From DASPHG01 sp963748315 (lineage in GTDB: Bacteria; Actinomycetota; Thermoleophilia; Solirubrobacterales; Thermoleophilaceae), in the NCBI GenBank assembly GCA_963748315.1, contig CAVVIK010000006.1, positions 124,001 to 188,000 of the forward strand: 64,000 nucleotides of DNA. Reading direction: 5' to 3'. A model generated the notes under the pieces. The model searched no databases, was not told the origin of the DNA, and was given only the letters and a program-made list of their open reading frames with translations. The position numbers were made by a program, and so were the translations under genes. Of this stretch, positions 54,760-62,437 are shown one piece after another (position 1 is the stretch's first letter; the number at the start of each line of letters is the position of its first letter).

Positions 54760-55572
54760 ATGCGCTCCGGAGTCGCCGCGGGTCGGTGGGTGGCTGCACT
54801 CATCGCCTCCGTTTTCATGCTACTTGTGGGACCAGCGGCGCCCGCCATGGGCGACGCGAAAGTCCGCTTTGTGCACACAGTCCCAGGTGCGGATGACGTC
54901 CAGGTGGAGGCAACCGCGGACGGCATCACCCAGCGCATCGGCCGCGGCGTGGGCTTCGGCCAGATCGGCAGGTACGAGGACGTGCCCGCCGGGGATGTCA
55001 AGTTCGAGCTCCTCGATGCGAACGGGAAGCCGATCACGGAGGCGCGCGAAGAGCTGAAGAACCGCGCGCACTACTCCGTCGTCGCCATGCGCAACAAGCC
55101 GCTCATGGTGCTCCGGGACGGCCGGGCCGAGGGCGGGACCGCCCGCATCCGCGTGGTCCAGGCGGCCCCCGAGCTGGGGATGGTCGACGTCATGGCCGGC
55201 GATCAGGCGGTGGCGGACGGCATCGAATACGGCGCCACGTCCGCCTACTCCTCGCTCGGCCCGGGGGCCTATGCGCTGCGCGTGACGAACCCGGCCGACG
55301 ACAGCACGATCGCCTCGCGCGGAGCGGTGACTCTGACCGCAGGATCCGCATCCACGGCGTTCGTGGTCGGTACCGCGGGGGAGCCGGCCGGCGTAGTGGT
55401 AGCGGGCGACCGGAGCGCGGCCCCGCGCGGCGCCCCGGCTACGGGCCTCGGCGGGCTCGCCGACGAGGACTCGCCTTTCCTGCTCGCGCTCCTCGCGGGC
55501 TTCCTGGCAGCGCTCGCCGGCGGCGCCGCCTACGTGGCGCTGACGGCGCGCTCGCGCCGCGGTGGGCTCTAG
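54760..55572 (+). CDS. DUF4397 surface protein with sortase-like sorting signal
   Basis: A 270-residue exported protein. Signal peptide about 1-31 (VAALIASVFMLLVGPAAPAM), then a repeated beta-rich DUF4397 region: KVRFVHTVPGADDVQVEATA and ARIRVVQAAPELGMVDVMAG, each with a following ...YEDVPAG or ...YSSLGPG segment. The C-terminus carries APATG (a LAxTG/LPxTG-like motif), then a hydrophobic helix (FLLALLAGFLAALAGGAAYV) and a positive tail SRRGGL. That is a complete cell-wall sorting signal, and the gene immediately after (11-base overlap) encodes a sortase, its likely processing enzyme. It should be anchored on the surface. Its binding function is unknown. Confidence 0.85.
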   Translation: MRSGVAAGRWVAALIASVFMLLVGPAAPAMGDAKVRFVHTVPGADDVQVEATADGITQRIGRGVGFGQIGRYEDVPAGDVKFELLDANGKPITEAREELKNRAHYSVVAMRNKPLMVLRDGRAEGGTARIRVVQAAPELGMVDVMAGDQAVADGIEYGATSAYSSLGPGAYALRVTNPADDSTIASRGAVTLTAGSASTAFVVGTAGEPAGVVVAGDRSAAPRGAPATGLGGLADEDSPFLLALLAGFLAALAGGAAYVALTARSRRGGL

Positions 55573-56267
55573 CACCCGACGCAGCTGGCGCGGCTTCGCC
55601 GCCGCGGCGATCGTCCCCGGGGTTGCGGCAACCGCGATCGTCCTGCTCAGCGCCGGGGACAGCCGCCCGAGCGTCCCGACCGGGCCGAGCGCTCCCGCGC
55701 TCGCGCGGCTTGCCGACCTCCCGCCGCTCCGGGTCCGGGTCCCACCGCAGCCGCGGTCGCTGAATCCCGTCGTCCCGGTCGAGGGGCGAATCGGCGTGCG
55801 CGTGAATCGGCTGCAGAAGATCGCCGGGCGGGATCCGGCCCGCGCCCCCCGGGCGGATTCGCATCCCGGATGCGGACGTCGACGCCGGCATCCAGGCCGT
55901 GCACGCGCAGAGCGAGGGCATCGAGGTGCCGCCGCCGGGCTGGGCGGGCTGGTACGCGGGCGGCGCGCGGCCGGGCGAGCCCGGGCGTGCAGTCGTGATC
56001 GGCCATTTCGACACCACCGACGGGCCCGGCGTCTTCGAGCGAGTGCCCTCGCTGGAACGCGGTGAGCGGATCGACATCACCGACAACCGCGGCGCGGTCC
56101 ACACGTACAGGGTCGTGGGGGTCACGCGTGTCCACAAGACCCGCTTCCCGACGCACGCGGTCTACGGTCCGTCGCAGCATCCGGTGCTGGTCCTCGTGAC
56201 CTGCGGGGGACCCTACGAGGCCGGCCACTACCGGGACAACGTGCTCGTGTACGCTCGGTCAGCCTGA
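55562..56267 (+). CDS. Sortase, one frameshift
   Basis: GTG 55562 gives an N-terminal membrane anchor (WRGFAAAAIVPGVAATAIVL) and a Pro-rich stalk. Near 55835 the frame slips in a GGGCGGG run and continues GGIRPAPPGRIRIPDADVDA, then PPPGWAGWYAGGARPGEPGR. The catalytic sortase fold has the histidine in AVVIGHFDTTDGPGVFERVP, the cysteine in VLVLVTCGGPYEAGHYRDNV and the arginine in HYRDN. KTRFPTHAVYGPSQHP precedes the cysteine strand. The class E/F style fits actinobacteria. Joined length is about 235 residues. It should cleave the APATG signal of the preceding protein and attach it to the cell wall. Its stop shares a base with the next ATG (TGATG). Confidence 0.83.
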
Positions 56268-57370
56268 TGGAGACGCCGCCTCCCATCTCCTTCGCGCGGG
56301 GTGCGCCCTCGCTGGACATCGTGGCCGTGGACGAGCTGCGAAGCGCCGCGCAGCGCGCATTCGAGAACGATCCGGGCGGCACGACCGCGTACGGAACCGC
56401 GATCGGTTACGTGCCGCTGCGCGAGTGGATCGCCGACTACCAGCAGGTCACGCCGGACCGGGTGGTCGTCACGAACGGGTCGATGCAGGCCGACGCGTTC
56501 CTCTTCCGGCTCCTGGTCGAGCCGGGCGACCTGGTGATCGTCGAGGCGCCCAGCTACGACCGCACGCTGCTATCGCTCCGCGAGCTCGGCGCGGACCTGA
56601 TGGCGATCCCGCTCGAGGAGGACGGCGTCGACGTCGAGGCGATCGCGCGCGCGTGCGAGGCGGGTGCGCGGCCGAAGCTCGCCCACATCATCCCCAACTT
56701 CCACAACCCCGGCGGCTACACGCTCTCGCTCGAGAAGCGGCGCCGCCTGCTCGACCTCGCGAAGACCTACGACTTCATCGTGTTCGAGGACGACCCGTAC
56801 GTCGAGCTGCGCTTCGAGGGCGAGCCGCTCCCGACGATGCTCTCGCTCGACGACGCCGACCGCGTCGTGTACGCGTCCTCCTTCTCCAAGACGGTCTGCC
56901 CCGGGATCCGCGTCGGTTATCTCGCCGGGCCCGCGTCGGTGATCGCGGATGTCGTGAAGATGGCGACGAACACCTACATCTCGCCGAGCATGGTCTCGCA
57001 GTCGATCGTCAACGAGTTCTGCCGGTCGGGCGCGCTCGAGACGTCGATCGAGACGGTGAAGAACGCTCTCCGCGAACGACGTGACGCGCTCTGCGACGCT
57101 CTGGAGCGCGAGATCCCCGACGCGTCCTTCAGGCCGCCCGAGGGCGGCTACTTCCTGTGGGTGGACCTGCCCGAGGGAGCCGACGTGGCCCAGCTCGTCG
57201 CCGCCGCCAAGGAACGAGGCGTCGTGTTCGTACCCGGTACCGACTTCCTGCTCGAGGGCGGCCAGAACAGCCTCCGGCTCGCCTACTCGGGCGTGACGGT
57301 CGAGCAGATCGAAGAGGGCGTGAGCCGGCTGGCCGAGGCGTACCGCGGCGTCGCTCAGGCCGCTGCCTGA
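56267..57370 (+). CDS. PLP-dependent aminotransferase, class I (MocR/2-aminoadipate-like)
   Basis: A 367-residue fold-type I aminotransferase without a DNA-binding domain. ISFARGAPSLDIVAVDELRS and TTAYGTAIGYVPLREWIADY are family N-terminal signatures (as in AAT-like MocR/LysN enzymes). VVVTNGSMQADAFLFRLLV, LAHIIPNFHNPGGYTLSLEK and FIVFEDDPYVELRFEG (Asp contacts the PLP pyridine) are present. The Schiff-base lysine is Lys208 in ASSFSKTVCPGIRVGYLAG. PPEGGYFLWVDLPEGADVAQ and FLLEGGQNSLRLAYSG close the fold with the carboxylate-binding arginine. It starts at an ATG sharing one base with the sortase stop. Substrate is probably an amino acid such as 2-aminoadipate or valine; not determined. Confidence 0.9.
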   Translation: METPPPISFARGAPSLDIVAVDELRSAAQRAFENDPGGTTAYGTAIGYVPLREWIADYQQVTPDRVVVTNGSMQADAFLFRLLVEPGDLVIVEAPSYDRTLLSLRELGADLMAIPLEEDGVDVEAIARACEAGARPKLAHIIPNFHNPGGYTLSLEKRRRLLDLAKTYDFIVFEDDPYVELRFEGEPLPTMLSLDDADRVVYASSFSKTVCPGIRVGYLAGPASVIADVVKMATNTYISPSMVSQSIVNEFCRSGALETSIETVKNALRERRDALCDALEREIPDASFRPPEGGYFLWVDLPEGADVAQLVAAAKERGVVFVPGTDFLLEGGQNSLRLAYSGVTVEQIEEGVSRLAEAYRGVAQAAA

Positions 57371-57828
57371 GCAGTCTTTCTCGTCACGAGCTGCTCGAGG
57401 TTCACCAGTGCCTGCTCCTGGGCGGCGGTCGTCTGCCCGTGCGCGGCCTTGTCGATCAAAGCGCCGAGCGGGCCGAGCGTCGGGTCGTACCTCAGCGTCG
57501 ACGTGACCTCGGTCGACTCCCCGGCGGCCTCGGTGCGGAACTCGATCGAAAGGTTGGTGACGAGCGGAAGCCCCTCGCCCTCGTGCAGCGAGTACCGCCC
57601 GGGGTCGCGCTCGACCACGCGCCAGCGCGAGCTGCCCTTGATCGGGCCGACGACGGTGTTCCGTTCGTCGTAGGTGGCGCCGACGACGGCCTCGCCGTCG
57701 TTGCGCGTGACCTCGACCGTCTGCGGGACCCACTCCGCATAGCGGCTCGTGTCGTCGAGCACCTCCCAGATGCGTTCGGCGGGCGCGGGAATCACGCGGG
57801 AGACGACGACTGACCTGCTAGCGGCCAT
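57355..57828 (-). CDS. SRPBCC-family (polyketide cyclase-like) protein
   Basis: A 157-residue single SRPBCC fold from ATG 57826-57828, with GGAAAGGATCG just upstream. RSVVVSRVIPAPAERIWEVL, DTSRYAEWVPQTVEVTRNDG and EAVVGATYDERNTVVGPIKG are the helix-grip N-terminal half. SRWRVVERDPGRYSLHEGEG, TEVTSTLRYDPTLGPLGALI and QEQALVNLEQLVTRK form the C-terminal helix. Such proteins bind hydrophobic ligands. The start overlaps the end of the DtxR-family gene by 11 bases, so it is co-translated with it, and the 3' end overlaps the aminotransferase gene convergently. It may bind a metal chelator or lipid. Function unknown. Confidence 0.82.
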   Translation of the reverse strand: MAASRSVVVSRVIPAPAERIWEVLDDTSRYAEWVPQTVEVTRNDGEAVVGATYDERNTVVGPIKGSSRWRVVERDPGRYSLHEGEGLPLVTNLSIEFRTEAAGESTEVTSTLRYDPTLGPLGALIDKAAHGQTTAAQEQALVNLEQLVTRKTAQAAA

Positions 57829-58531
57829 AACGATCCTTTCCGAGTACGAGTTGATCAGGAAGTGCCACACGCGCCGGCGGCGACGGGTCCGCCACCACGG
57901 AGACGGTCTCCGCCACGCTGCGCGTCACGACATGTCTTGAGCCGTTCGCCTCGATCGCGACCTCGTCTTCGCCCGAGGCCGCGAGCGTGCCCTCGAGGCC
58001 GGGGTGGATCCCCGCCTCCTTGAGGTAGTGAAGAAGGTCCTCGGCCTCGTTCTCGAACCGGAGGATGCGCAGGCTCGCTCCCTGCTCGACATCCGCGAGC
58101 GGGACGCCGGGCTCGCGCGTCCCGGCGACGATCGGATGCCCGTGCGGACAGGTCTTCGCGTCGCCGATCGCGGCGAGCATCCGCTCCTCGAGCGTGGGCG
58201 ACATCGCGTGCTCGAGCCGCTCCGCCTCCTCGTGGACCTCGTCCCACGGGATGTTCAACACGTCGGTGAGGAAGCGCTCGATCAGCCTGTGGCGGCGGAC
58301 GATCTGGCTCGCGTGGTCGCGGCCGGACCCCGTGAACGACAGCGACTTGTCGGCGGCGCGCGTCACGTAACCGTCGCCCTCGAGCCGGCCGACCATCTCG
58401 TGGACGGTCGGCGCCGAGAGCTGCATCGCACGCGCGATGTTGGCTGCCGTTATCGGCAGGCCCGCCTCCTCCAGCCAATAGATGGTCTGGAGGTACTCCT
58501 CCTCGGCGGCGGTCGCGGCCTCCTGGGACAT
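57818..58531 (-). CDS. DtxR/MntR-family metal-dependent repressor
   Basis: A 237-residue regulator with an N-terminal winged helix (EEYLQTIYWLEEAGLPITAA, SAPTVHEMVGRLEGDGYVTR), a metal-binding dimer domain and a C-terminal SH3/FeoA-like domain (about 150-215). By alignment to DtxR, site 1 is His81, Glu85 and His100 (RRHRLIERFL, DEVHEE). Site 2 is Glu12, Glu104, Glu107 and His108 (EEEYL, EEAERLEHAM). DtxR/IdeR have Met and Cys at the first two of these; Asp and Glu there mark Mn-responsive MntR. This suggests a Mn2+-type sensor despite the IdeR-like length. CPHGHPI is a further possible metal contact. Overlaps the SRPBCC gene. It would bind operators in low-GC palindromes upstream of metal transporters. 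Confidence 0.87.
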   Translation of the reverse strand: MSQEAATAAEEEYLQTIYWLEEAGLPITAANIARAMQLSAPTVHEMVGRLEGDGYVTRAADKSLSFTGSGRDHASQIVRRHRLIERFLTDVLNIPWDEVHEEAERLEHAMSPTLEERMLAAIGDAKTCPHGHPIVAGTREPGVPLADVEQGASLRILRFENEAEDLLHYLKEAGIHPGLEGTLAASGEDEVAIEANGSRHVVTRSVAETVSVVADPSPPARVALPDQLVLGKDRYGR

Positions 58532-58564
58532 GACGGGGATCGTACCGGCGGCCCGCCGGCCGCC

Positions 58565-59890
58565 TCATTCCATCTCGAGGCTCACGCGCCGCGGCGCCCC
58601 GCCCGGCGCGACGATCACCTCGGCGTCCACCGAGTCGCCGCTCTCGACGCCCTCCGCTGCGCGGCAGTAGCCCGCGAGCGTGCCGTCGAGGGCACGGCCG
58701 TTGAACGATGTCAGCAGCACGCCCTCCAGCCCGGCCGCCGCGGCGGAGGTTCCGGGCACCGCCGACGTGATGAGCAGCCCGTTGCGCCCAACGCGCCGGA
58801 TCAGGCGCGGCGGGGGCGGGCTCATCCCCGCGCCGAGCCATCCCTGCGAGCGTCCCTCGCGGAGATCGGCCACGACCTCCTTCACGCGGTCGACCCCGAT
58901 GGCGTAACCCTGCGTCGACGCCGGGCCCTCGCGCGCGGCGTAGATGGCCGTGTTCACGCCGACCAGCCGGCCGTCGGAGTCGACAAGCGGCCCGCCCGAG
59001 CTGCCGGGGTTCAGTGCCGCATCGGTCTGGATCAGGTTCTTGAAGCGCGGCGAGCCGGGGATCGGCAAGACGAACGCGCTGCGCGGCACGGACACCACGC
59101 CCGCCGTGGAGGTCAGTTCGCCGCGCAGCGACGGGTTCGCGGGAAAGCCGAGCGCGACGACCTCCTGTCCCTGCTCCAGGTCCTGCTGCGAGCCGAGGCT
59201 GAGGTCTCGCATCCCCTCCGCATCGTCGACCTCCAGCAGCGCCAGGTCGTCGCACGGCGCGGCGCCGAGGACGTCCGCATCGCGGAACTCGTCGCCCACG
59301 CGCACGTCGAACGTGTCGCCGCCGTTGATCACGTGGAAGTTGGTGACGACGAGCCCCTCGCCCGAGTCGAGGGCGAAGCCGCTGCCGGTCGCCTCCTCGC
59401 GACCCACGCGCGTGCGGACGAGGACCGTCGAGGGCGCCGCCTTCTCCACGACGTCGGCCACGGACCTGTCGTCGCCGTCACCGATCACACCGGTGAGGAC
59501 GAGCACCCCGAGAAGCAACGCCACCGCCAGCGCCACGGCAGCGGCCGCGACCGCACGCTTCACGGCGAGGCGGGTCTCGCGCGCGGAGCGCACGAGCGCA
59601 CGCCAGCGTCCGACGGGCACTTCGACGGTGGGCTCTGACGAAGGCTCCTCGAGAGACAGTTGGAGCAGCACGTCGTCGCCGACCCGGATCGTCTCGTCAC
59701 CGTTGAGCGCAACGGGCTCGGTGACGCGCTCGCCTTCGACGAAGACACCTTCGGGCGCGCCTTCGTCGTGCAACTCGAAGTGGCCGTCCGGGTGCGTACG
59801 GATCGCCACGCCGGCCGCGACGGCGGTCCGCGGGCCCTCGATACGAGTCGAGCGGCCTGCCTCCGGCCCTGACTCGATGACGAGCCACAT
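58565..59890 (-). CDS. FHA-domain, membrane-anchored trypsin-like (HtrA/DegP) protease with PDZ
   Basis: A 441-residue protein from ATG 59888-59890. Residues 1-80 look like an FHA (phosphothreonine-binding) domain: MWLVIESGPEAGRSTRIEGP, HPDGHFELHDEGAPEGVFVE and NGDETIRVGDDVLLQL, in shortened form. A transmembrane helix at about 111-135 (VAAAAVALAVALLLGVLVLT) places the rest outside. The S1C catalytic triad is His186 (VVTNFHVINGG), Asp215 (CDDLALLEVDD) and Ser298 (NPGSSGGPLVDSDG). A PDZ domain ends it (NGLLITSAVPGTSAAAAGLE). Cytoplasmic sensing by FHA linked to an outer protease suggests Ser/Thr kinase control. The start is 18 bases from the divergent ligase start. Confidence 0.87.
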   Translation of the reverse strand: MWLVIESGPEAGRSTRIEGPRTAVAAGVAIRTHPDGHFELHDEGAPEGVFVEGERVTEPVALNGDETIRVGDDVLLQLSLEEPSSEPTVEVPVGRWRALVRSARETRLAVKRAVAAAAVALAVALLLGVLVLTGVIGDGDDRSVADVVEKAAPSTVLVRTRVGREEATGSGFALDSGEGLVVTNFHVINGGDTFDVRVGDEFRDADVLGAAPCDDLALLEVDDAEGMRDLSLGSQQDLEQGQEVVALGFPANPSLRGELTSTAGVVSVPRSAFVLPIPGSPRFKNLIQTDAALNPGSSGGPLVDSDGRLVGVNTAIYAAREGPASTQGYAIGVDRVKEVVADLREGRSQGWLGAGMSPPPPRLIRRVGRNGLLITSAVPGTSAAAAGLEGVLLTSFNGRALDGTLAGYCRAAEGVESGDSVDAEVIVAPGGAPRRVSLEME

Positions 59891-59895
59891 GCGAA

Positions 59896-59900
59896 TAAGG
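59896..59900 (+). promoter_or_regulatory. Shine-Dalgarno-like TAAGG before an ATC start
   Basis: TAAGG at 59896-59900 lies eight bases before ATC 59909. No ATG, GTG or TTG in the ligase frame occurs within the preceding stretch. It is a weaker match than the AAGGAGG at 31745. Confidence 0.45.
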
Positions 59901-59908
59901 TCGTCTCC

Positions 59909-60868
59909 ATCGCGCTTCCGATCAAACCTCCCGTCAAGCCCCAGCTGGCACGCTCGGCAAAGGAGCTGCCGGAGGGCGACGGCTGGCGCTACGAGCCGAA
60001 GTGGGACGGCTTCCGGACGATCGTCTTCCGCGACGGCGACGACGTGTACCTGCAGAGCCGCAACGGCAAGCCGATGAACCGCTACTTCCCGGAGGTGGTC
60101 CCGCACGTCCTCGCGTTGCCCGGGAAGAAGCTCGTCCTGGACGGCGAGCTGGTGATCGAGGTCGACGGCATCCAGGAGTTCGACCTGTTGTCGCAGCGGA
60201 TCCATCCGGCGAAGTCGCGCGTCGACATGCTCGCCGAGAAGACGCCGGCGTTCTTCGTCGCGTTCGACCTCCTCGCCGAGGGCCAGAAGAAGTTGCTGAA
60301 GCTGCCCTACGCCGAGCGCCGCGCACGGCTCGAGGACGTCGTGTCGGACCCGGTGCAGCTCACGCCGTGCACCGACGACCGCGACGGCGCGGGCGCGTGG
60401 CTGACCGGACAGTCGGAGGGCGTGGTCGCGAAGGAAGCCGACGCGGCGTACTTGCCCGGCGAGCGCAAGGGGATGGTGAAGATCAAGCGCGTGCGGACGC
60501 TCGACGCAGTGGTCGCCGCGTTCCGGTTCGGCAAGGCGGACGACACCGTGGGCTCGCTGATCCTCGGGCTCTACGACAAGAAGGGCGACCTGCACGTCGT
60601 CGGCCACACCTCCGGCTTCAGCGCGAAGCAGAAGAAGGACCTGCTGCCCCTGCTCGAGCCGTACCGGACGGGCGAGCGCGGCTCCGGTGGACCGAGCCGG
60701 TGGAAGTCGGAGGAGGACCTCCAGTGGGAGGGGCTACGGCCCGAGCTCGTGTGCGAGATCGGCTTCGACCACATCACCGGCAACCGCATCCGGCACGGGG
60801 CGAAGTTCATGCGCTGGCGCGAGGACAAGGACCCGCGCGAGTGCACGATCGACCAGCTGCGCGCCTAG
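59909..60868 (+). CDS. ATP-dependent DNA ligase, LigD-ligase-domain type, probable ATC start
   Basis: About 319 residues. The nucleotidyltransferase motif I is WRYEPKWDGFRTIVFRDGDD with the adenylated lysine at residue 31. Motif Ia is YLQSRNGKPMNRYFPEV, III is LDGELVIEVDGIQEFDLLSQ, IV includes FFVAFDLLAEGQKKL, V is EGVVAKEADAAYLPGERKGM and VKIKRVRTLDAVVAAFRFGK. The OB-fold follows (HTSGFSAKQKKDLLPLLEPY). The natural N-terminus ALPIKPPVKPQLARSAKELP, which in homologues follows an initial Met, is here preceded by ATC (59909-59911). The first usual start, GTG 60044, would remove the catalytic lysine, so it cannot be right for an active enzyme. It overlaps the polymerase gene by 4 bases convergently. 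It seals nicks and double-strand breaks, probably in NHEJ. Confidence 0.88.
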   Translation: MALPIKPPVKPQLARSAKELPEGDGWRYEPKWDGFRTIVFRDGDDVYLQSRNGKPMNRYFPEVVPHVLALPGKKLVLDGELVIEVDGIQEFDLLSQRIHPAKSRVDMLAEKTPAFFVAFDLLAEGQKKLLKLPYAERRARLEDVVSDPVQLTPCTDDRDGAGAWLTGQSEGVVAKEADAAYLPGERKGMVKIKRVRTLDAVVAAFRFGKADDTVGSLILGLYDKKGDLHVVGHTSGFSAKQKKDLLPLLEPYRTGERGSGGPSRWKSEEDLQWEGLRPELVCEIGFDHITGNRIRHGAKFMRWREDKDPRECTIDQLRA

Positions 60869-61923
60869 TCCTTCTTTGCGCGGCTCGGCTGGACGCGCTT
60901 CGGCTCGCCCGGCATCTTCGGGTAGTCGGGCGGGTAGGGCATGTCCTCGAGTCCCTCGGTCTCGTCGCGCTCCCACATCTCGAGCAGCGGCTCGAGCGAG
61001 TGCGCGGCCTCGTCGATCGCCGCATGGCGGTCACCGACCTCGGCGAAACGGCCCGGCATGGTCGCGACCGTGAAGTCCTCCGGCCGGACACTCTCGACCT
61101 CGTCCCACTCCAGCGGAGCGGACACCGTGGCGCCGGGCTTGGGCCGCACGCTGTAGGCGGACGCGATCGTGCGGTCGCGCGCGTTCTGGTTGTAGTCGAC
61201 GAACACGCGCTCGCCGCGCTCCTCCTTCCACCACTTCGTCGTTACCTCGCCGGGCATCCGGCGTTCGAGCTCGCGGCCGAATGCGATCGCGGCGTGGCGG
61301 ACGTCGGTGAAGGTCCAGCGCGGCTCGATCCGCACGTAGATGTGGATGCCGCGCCCGCCGGAGGTCTTGGGGAACCCGACGTAGCCGAGCTCGTCCAGCA
61401 GCTTCCGCGCCTCCGCGGCGACGCGCGCCGCGTCCTCGTAGTCCGTGCCGGGCTGCGGGTCCAGATCGATGCGCAGCTCGTCCGGGTGGTCCACGTCGTT
61501 CGAGCGGACGGGCCACGGATGGAACGTGATCGTCCCCATCTGCGCGCACCAGGCGACGACGGCGATCTCGGTCGGGCAGATCTCGTCGGCGTGCCGGCCG
61601 GAGGGGAACTGGATCCGCGCCGTCTCCACGTAGTCCGGCGCCCCGGACATGACCCGCTTCTGGTAGAAGGCGTCGCCCTTCTTGCCGTCGCGCGTCGTGA
61701 GCACGAACCCGGGTTGGACGCCCTTCGGCCAGCGCTCGAGCGCCGTCGGCCGCGTGCGCAGCGCGCGCATGATCCCGTCCTCGACGGCGACGTAGTACTC
61801 GACGACGTCGAGCTTCGTGACCGGCTCCGTGTGTTCGGTCTCCGGGAAGATCACGCGGTCCGGACTCGACACGCGCACCTCGCGGCCACCGGCGTCCACG
61901 GTCACTGCTCCCGAGGAAGGCAT
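60865..61923 (-). CDS. LigD-type primase-polymerase (PolDom)
   Basis: A 352-residue archaeo-eukaryotic primase-superfamily polymerase, stand-alone, without ligase or nuclease domains. VSSPDRVIFPETEHTEPVTK and KLDVVEYYVAVEDGIMRALR are the N-terminal signature. GVQPGFVLTTRDGKKGDAFY, EIAVVAWCAQMGTITFHPWP and RIDLDPQPGTDYEDAARVAA follow, with the catalytic metal-binding Asp153 and Asp155 (DLD), and TSGGRGIHIYVRIEPRWTF carries the HxH-type residue. SAYSVRPKPGATVSAPLEWD is conserved at the end. Convergent to the ligase gene. In NHEJ it fills gaps with ribonucleotides at broken ends. No Ku gene is in this window. Confidence 0.9.
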   Translation of the reverse strand: MPSSGAVTVDAGGREVRVSSPDRVIFPETEHTEPVTKLDVVEYYVAVEDGIMRALRTRPTALERWPKGVQPGFVLTTRDGKKGDAFYQKRVMSGAPDYVETARIQFPSGRHADEICPTEIAVVAWCAQMGTITFHPWPVRSNDVDHPDELRIDLDPQPGTDYEDAARVAAEARKLLDELGYVGFPKTSGGRGIHIYVRIEPRWTFTDVRHAAIAFGRELERRMPGEVTTKWWKEERGERVFVDYNQNARDRTIASAYSVRPKPGATVSAPLEWDEVESVRPEDFTVATMPGRFAEVGDRHAAIDEAAHSLEPLLEMWERDETEGLEDMPYPPDYPKMPGEPKRVQPSRAKKD

Positions 61924-61942
61924 TTGCGCGAAGCTTCCCAGG

Positions 61943-62437
61943 ATGGCCGCGCTCGAGGTGGTTCAGCAAGACGTCACCCAGCTCGAGGTCGATGCGATCG
62001 CGAACGCCGCGAACACGCAGCTGATGCACGGGGGCGGCGTGGCGGGAGCGATTCAGCGCGCCGCCGGACAGGCGCTCGCGGACGAGTCGCGCGCGAAGGC
62101 GCCGATCGGCCTGGGCGAGGCCGTCGCGACCACCGCCGGCGAGATGCCGTCGCGCTGGGTGATCCACGCCGCGACGATGGAGCTCGGAGGACCGACGTCC
62201 GCTGAGATCATCGAGCGCGCGACGCGCTCGACCCTGCGCGTCGCCGAGCAGCTCGGGTGCGAATCGCTCGCGCTCGTCGCGTTCGGCACCGGAGTCGGCG
62301 GGTTCCCGCTCGACGAGGCCGCAGCGCTGATGGTCGGCGTCGCGCGCGAGCACGAGGGCGGCCTCGAGCGGATCGTCTTCGCGGTGCACGGCGACGACGC
62401 CGAGCGCGCGTTCCGGGAGGCAGTCGAGACCGCGTGA
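61943..62437 (+). CDS. Macro-domain protein (ADP-ribose binding or hydrolysis)
   Basis: A 164-residue single macro domain from ATG 61943. LEVVQQDVTQLEVDAIANAA, NTQLMHGGGVAGAIQRAAGQ is the ADP-ribose-binding loop with the conserved Asn, and GEAVATTAGEMPSRWVIHAA the second. LALVAFGTGVGGFPLDEAAA is the phosphate-binding Gly loop. It binds ADP-ribose or O-acetyl-ADP-ribose and may remove ADP-ribosylation. It is divergent from the polymerase gene (19 bases between starts) and overlaps the glycerate kinase gene (GTGA). A link to DNA damage is suggested by the neighbours but not shown. Confidence 0.9.
   Translation: MAALEVVQQDVTQLEVDAIANAANTQLMHGGGVAGAIQRAAGQALADESRAKAPIGLGEAVATTAGEMPSRWVIHAATMELGGPTSAEIIERATRSTLRVAEQLGCESLALVAFGTGVGGFPLDEAAALMVGVAREHEGGLERIVFAVHGDDAERAFREAVETA

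Noticed and set aside
58565..60607. 680-codon frame extending the protease upstream into the ligase region
   Set aside because: The extra 239 codons are antisense to the DNA ligase and have no domain. ATG 59888-59890 begins the FHA domain.
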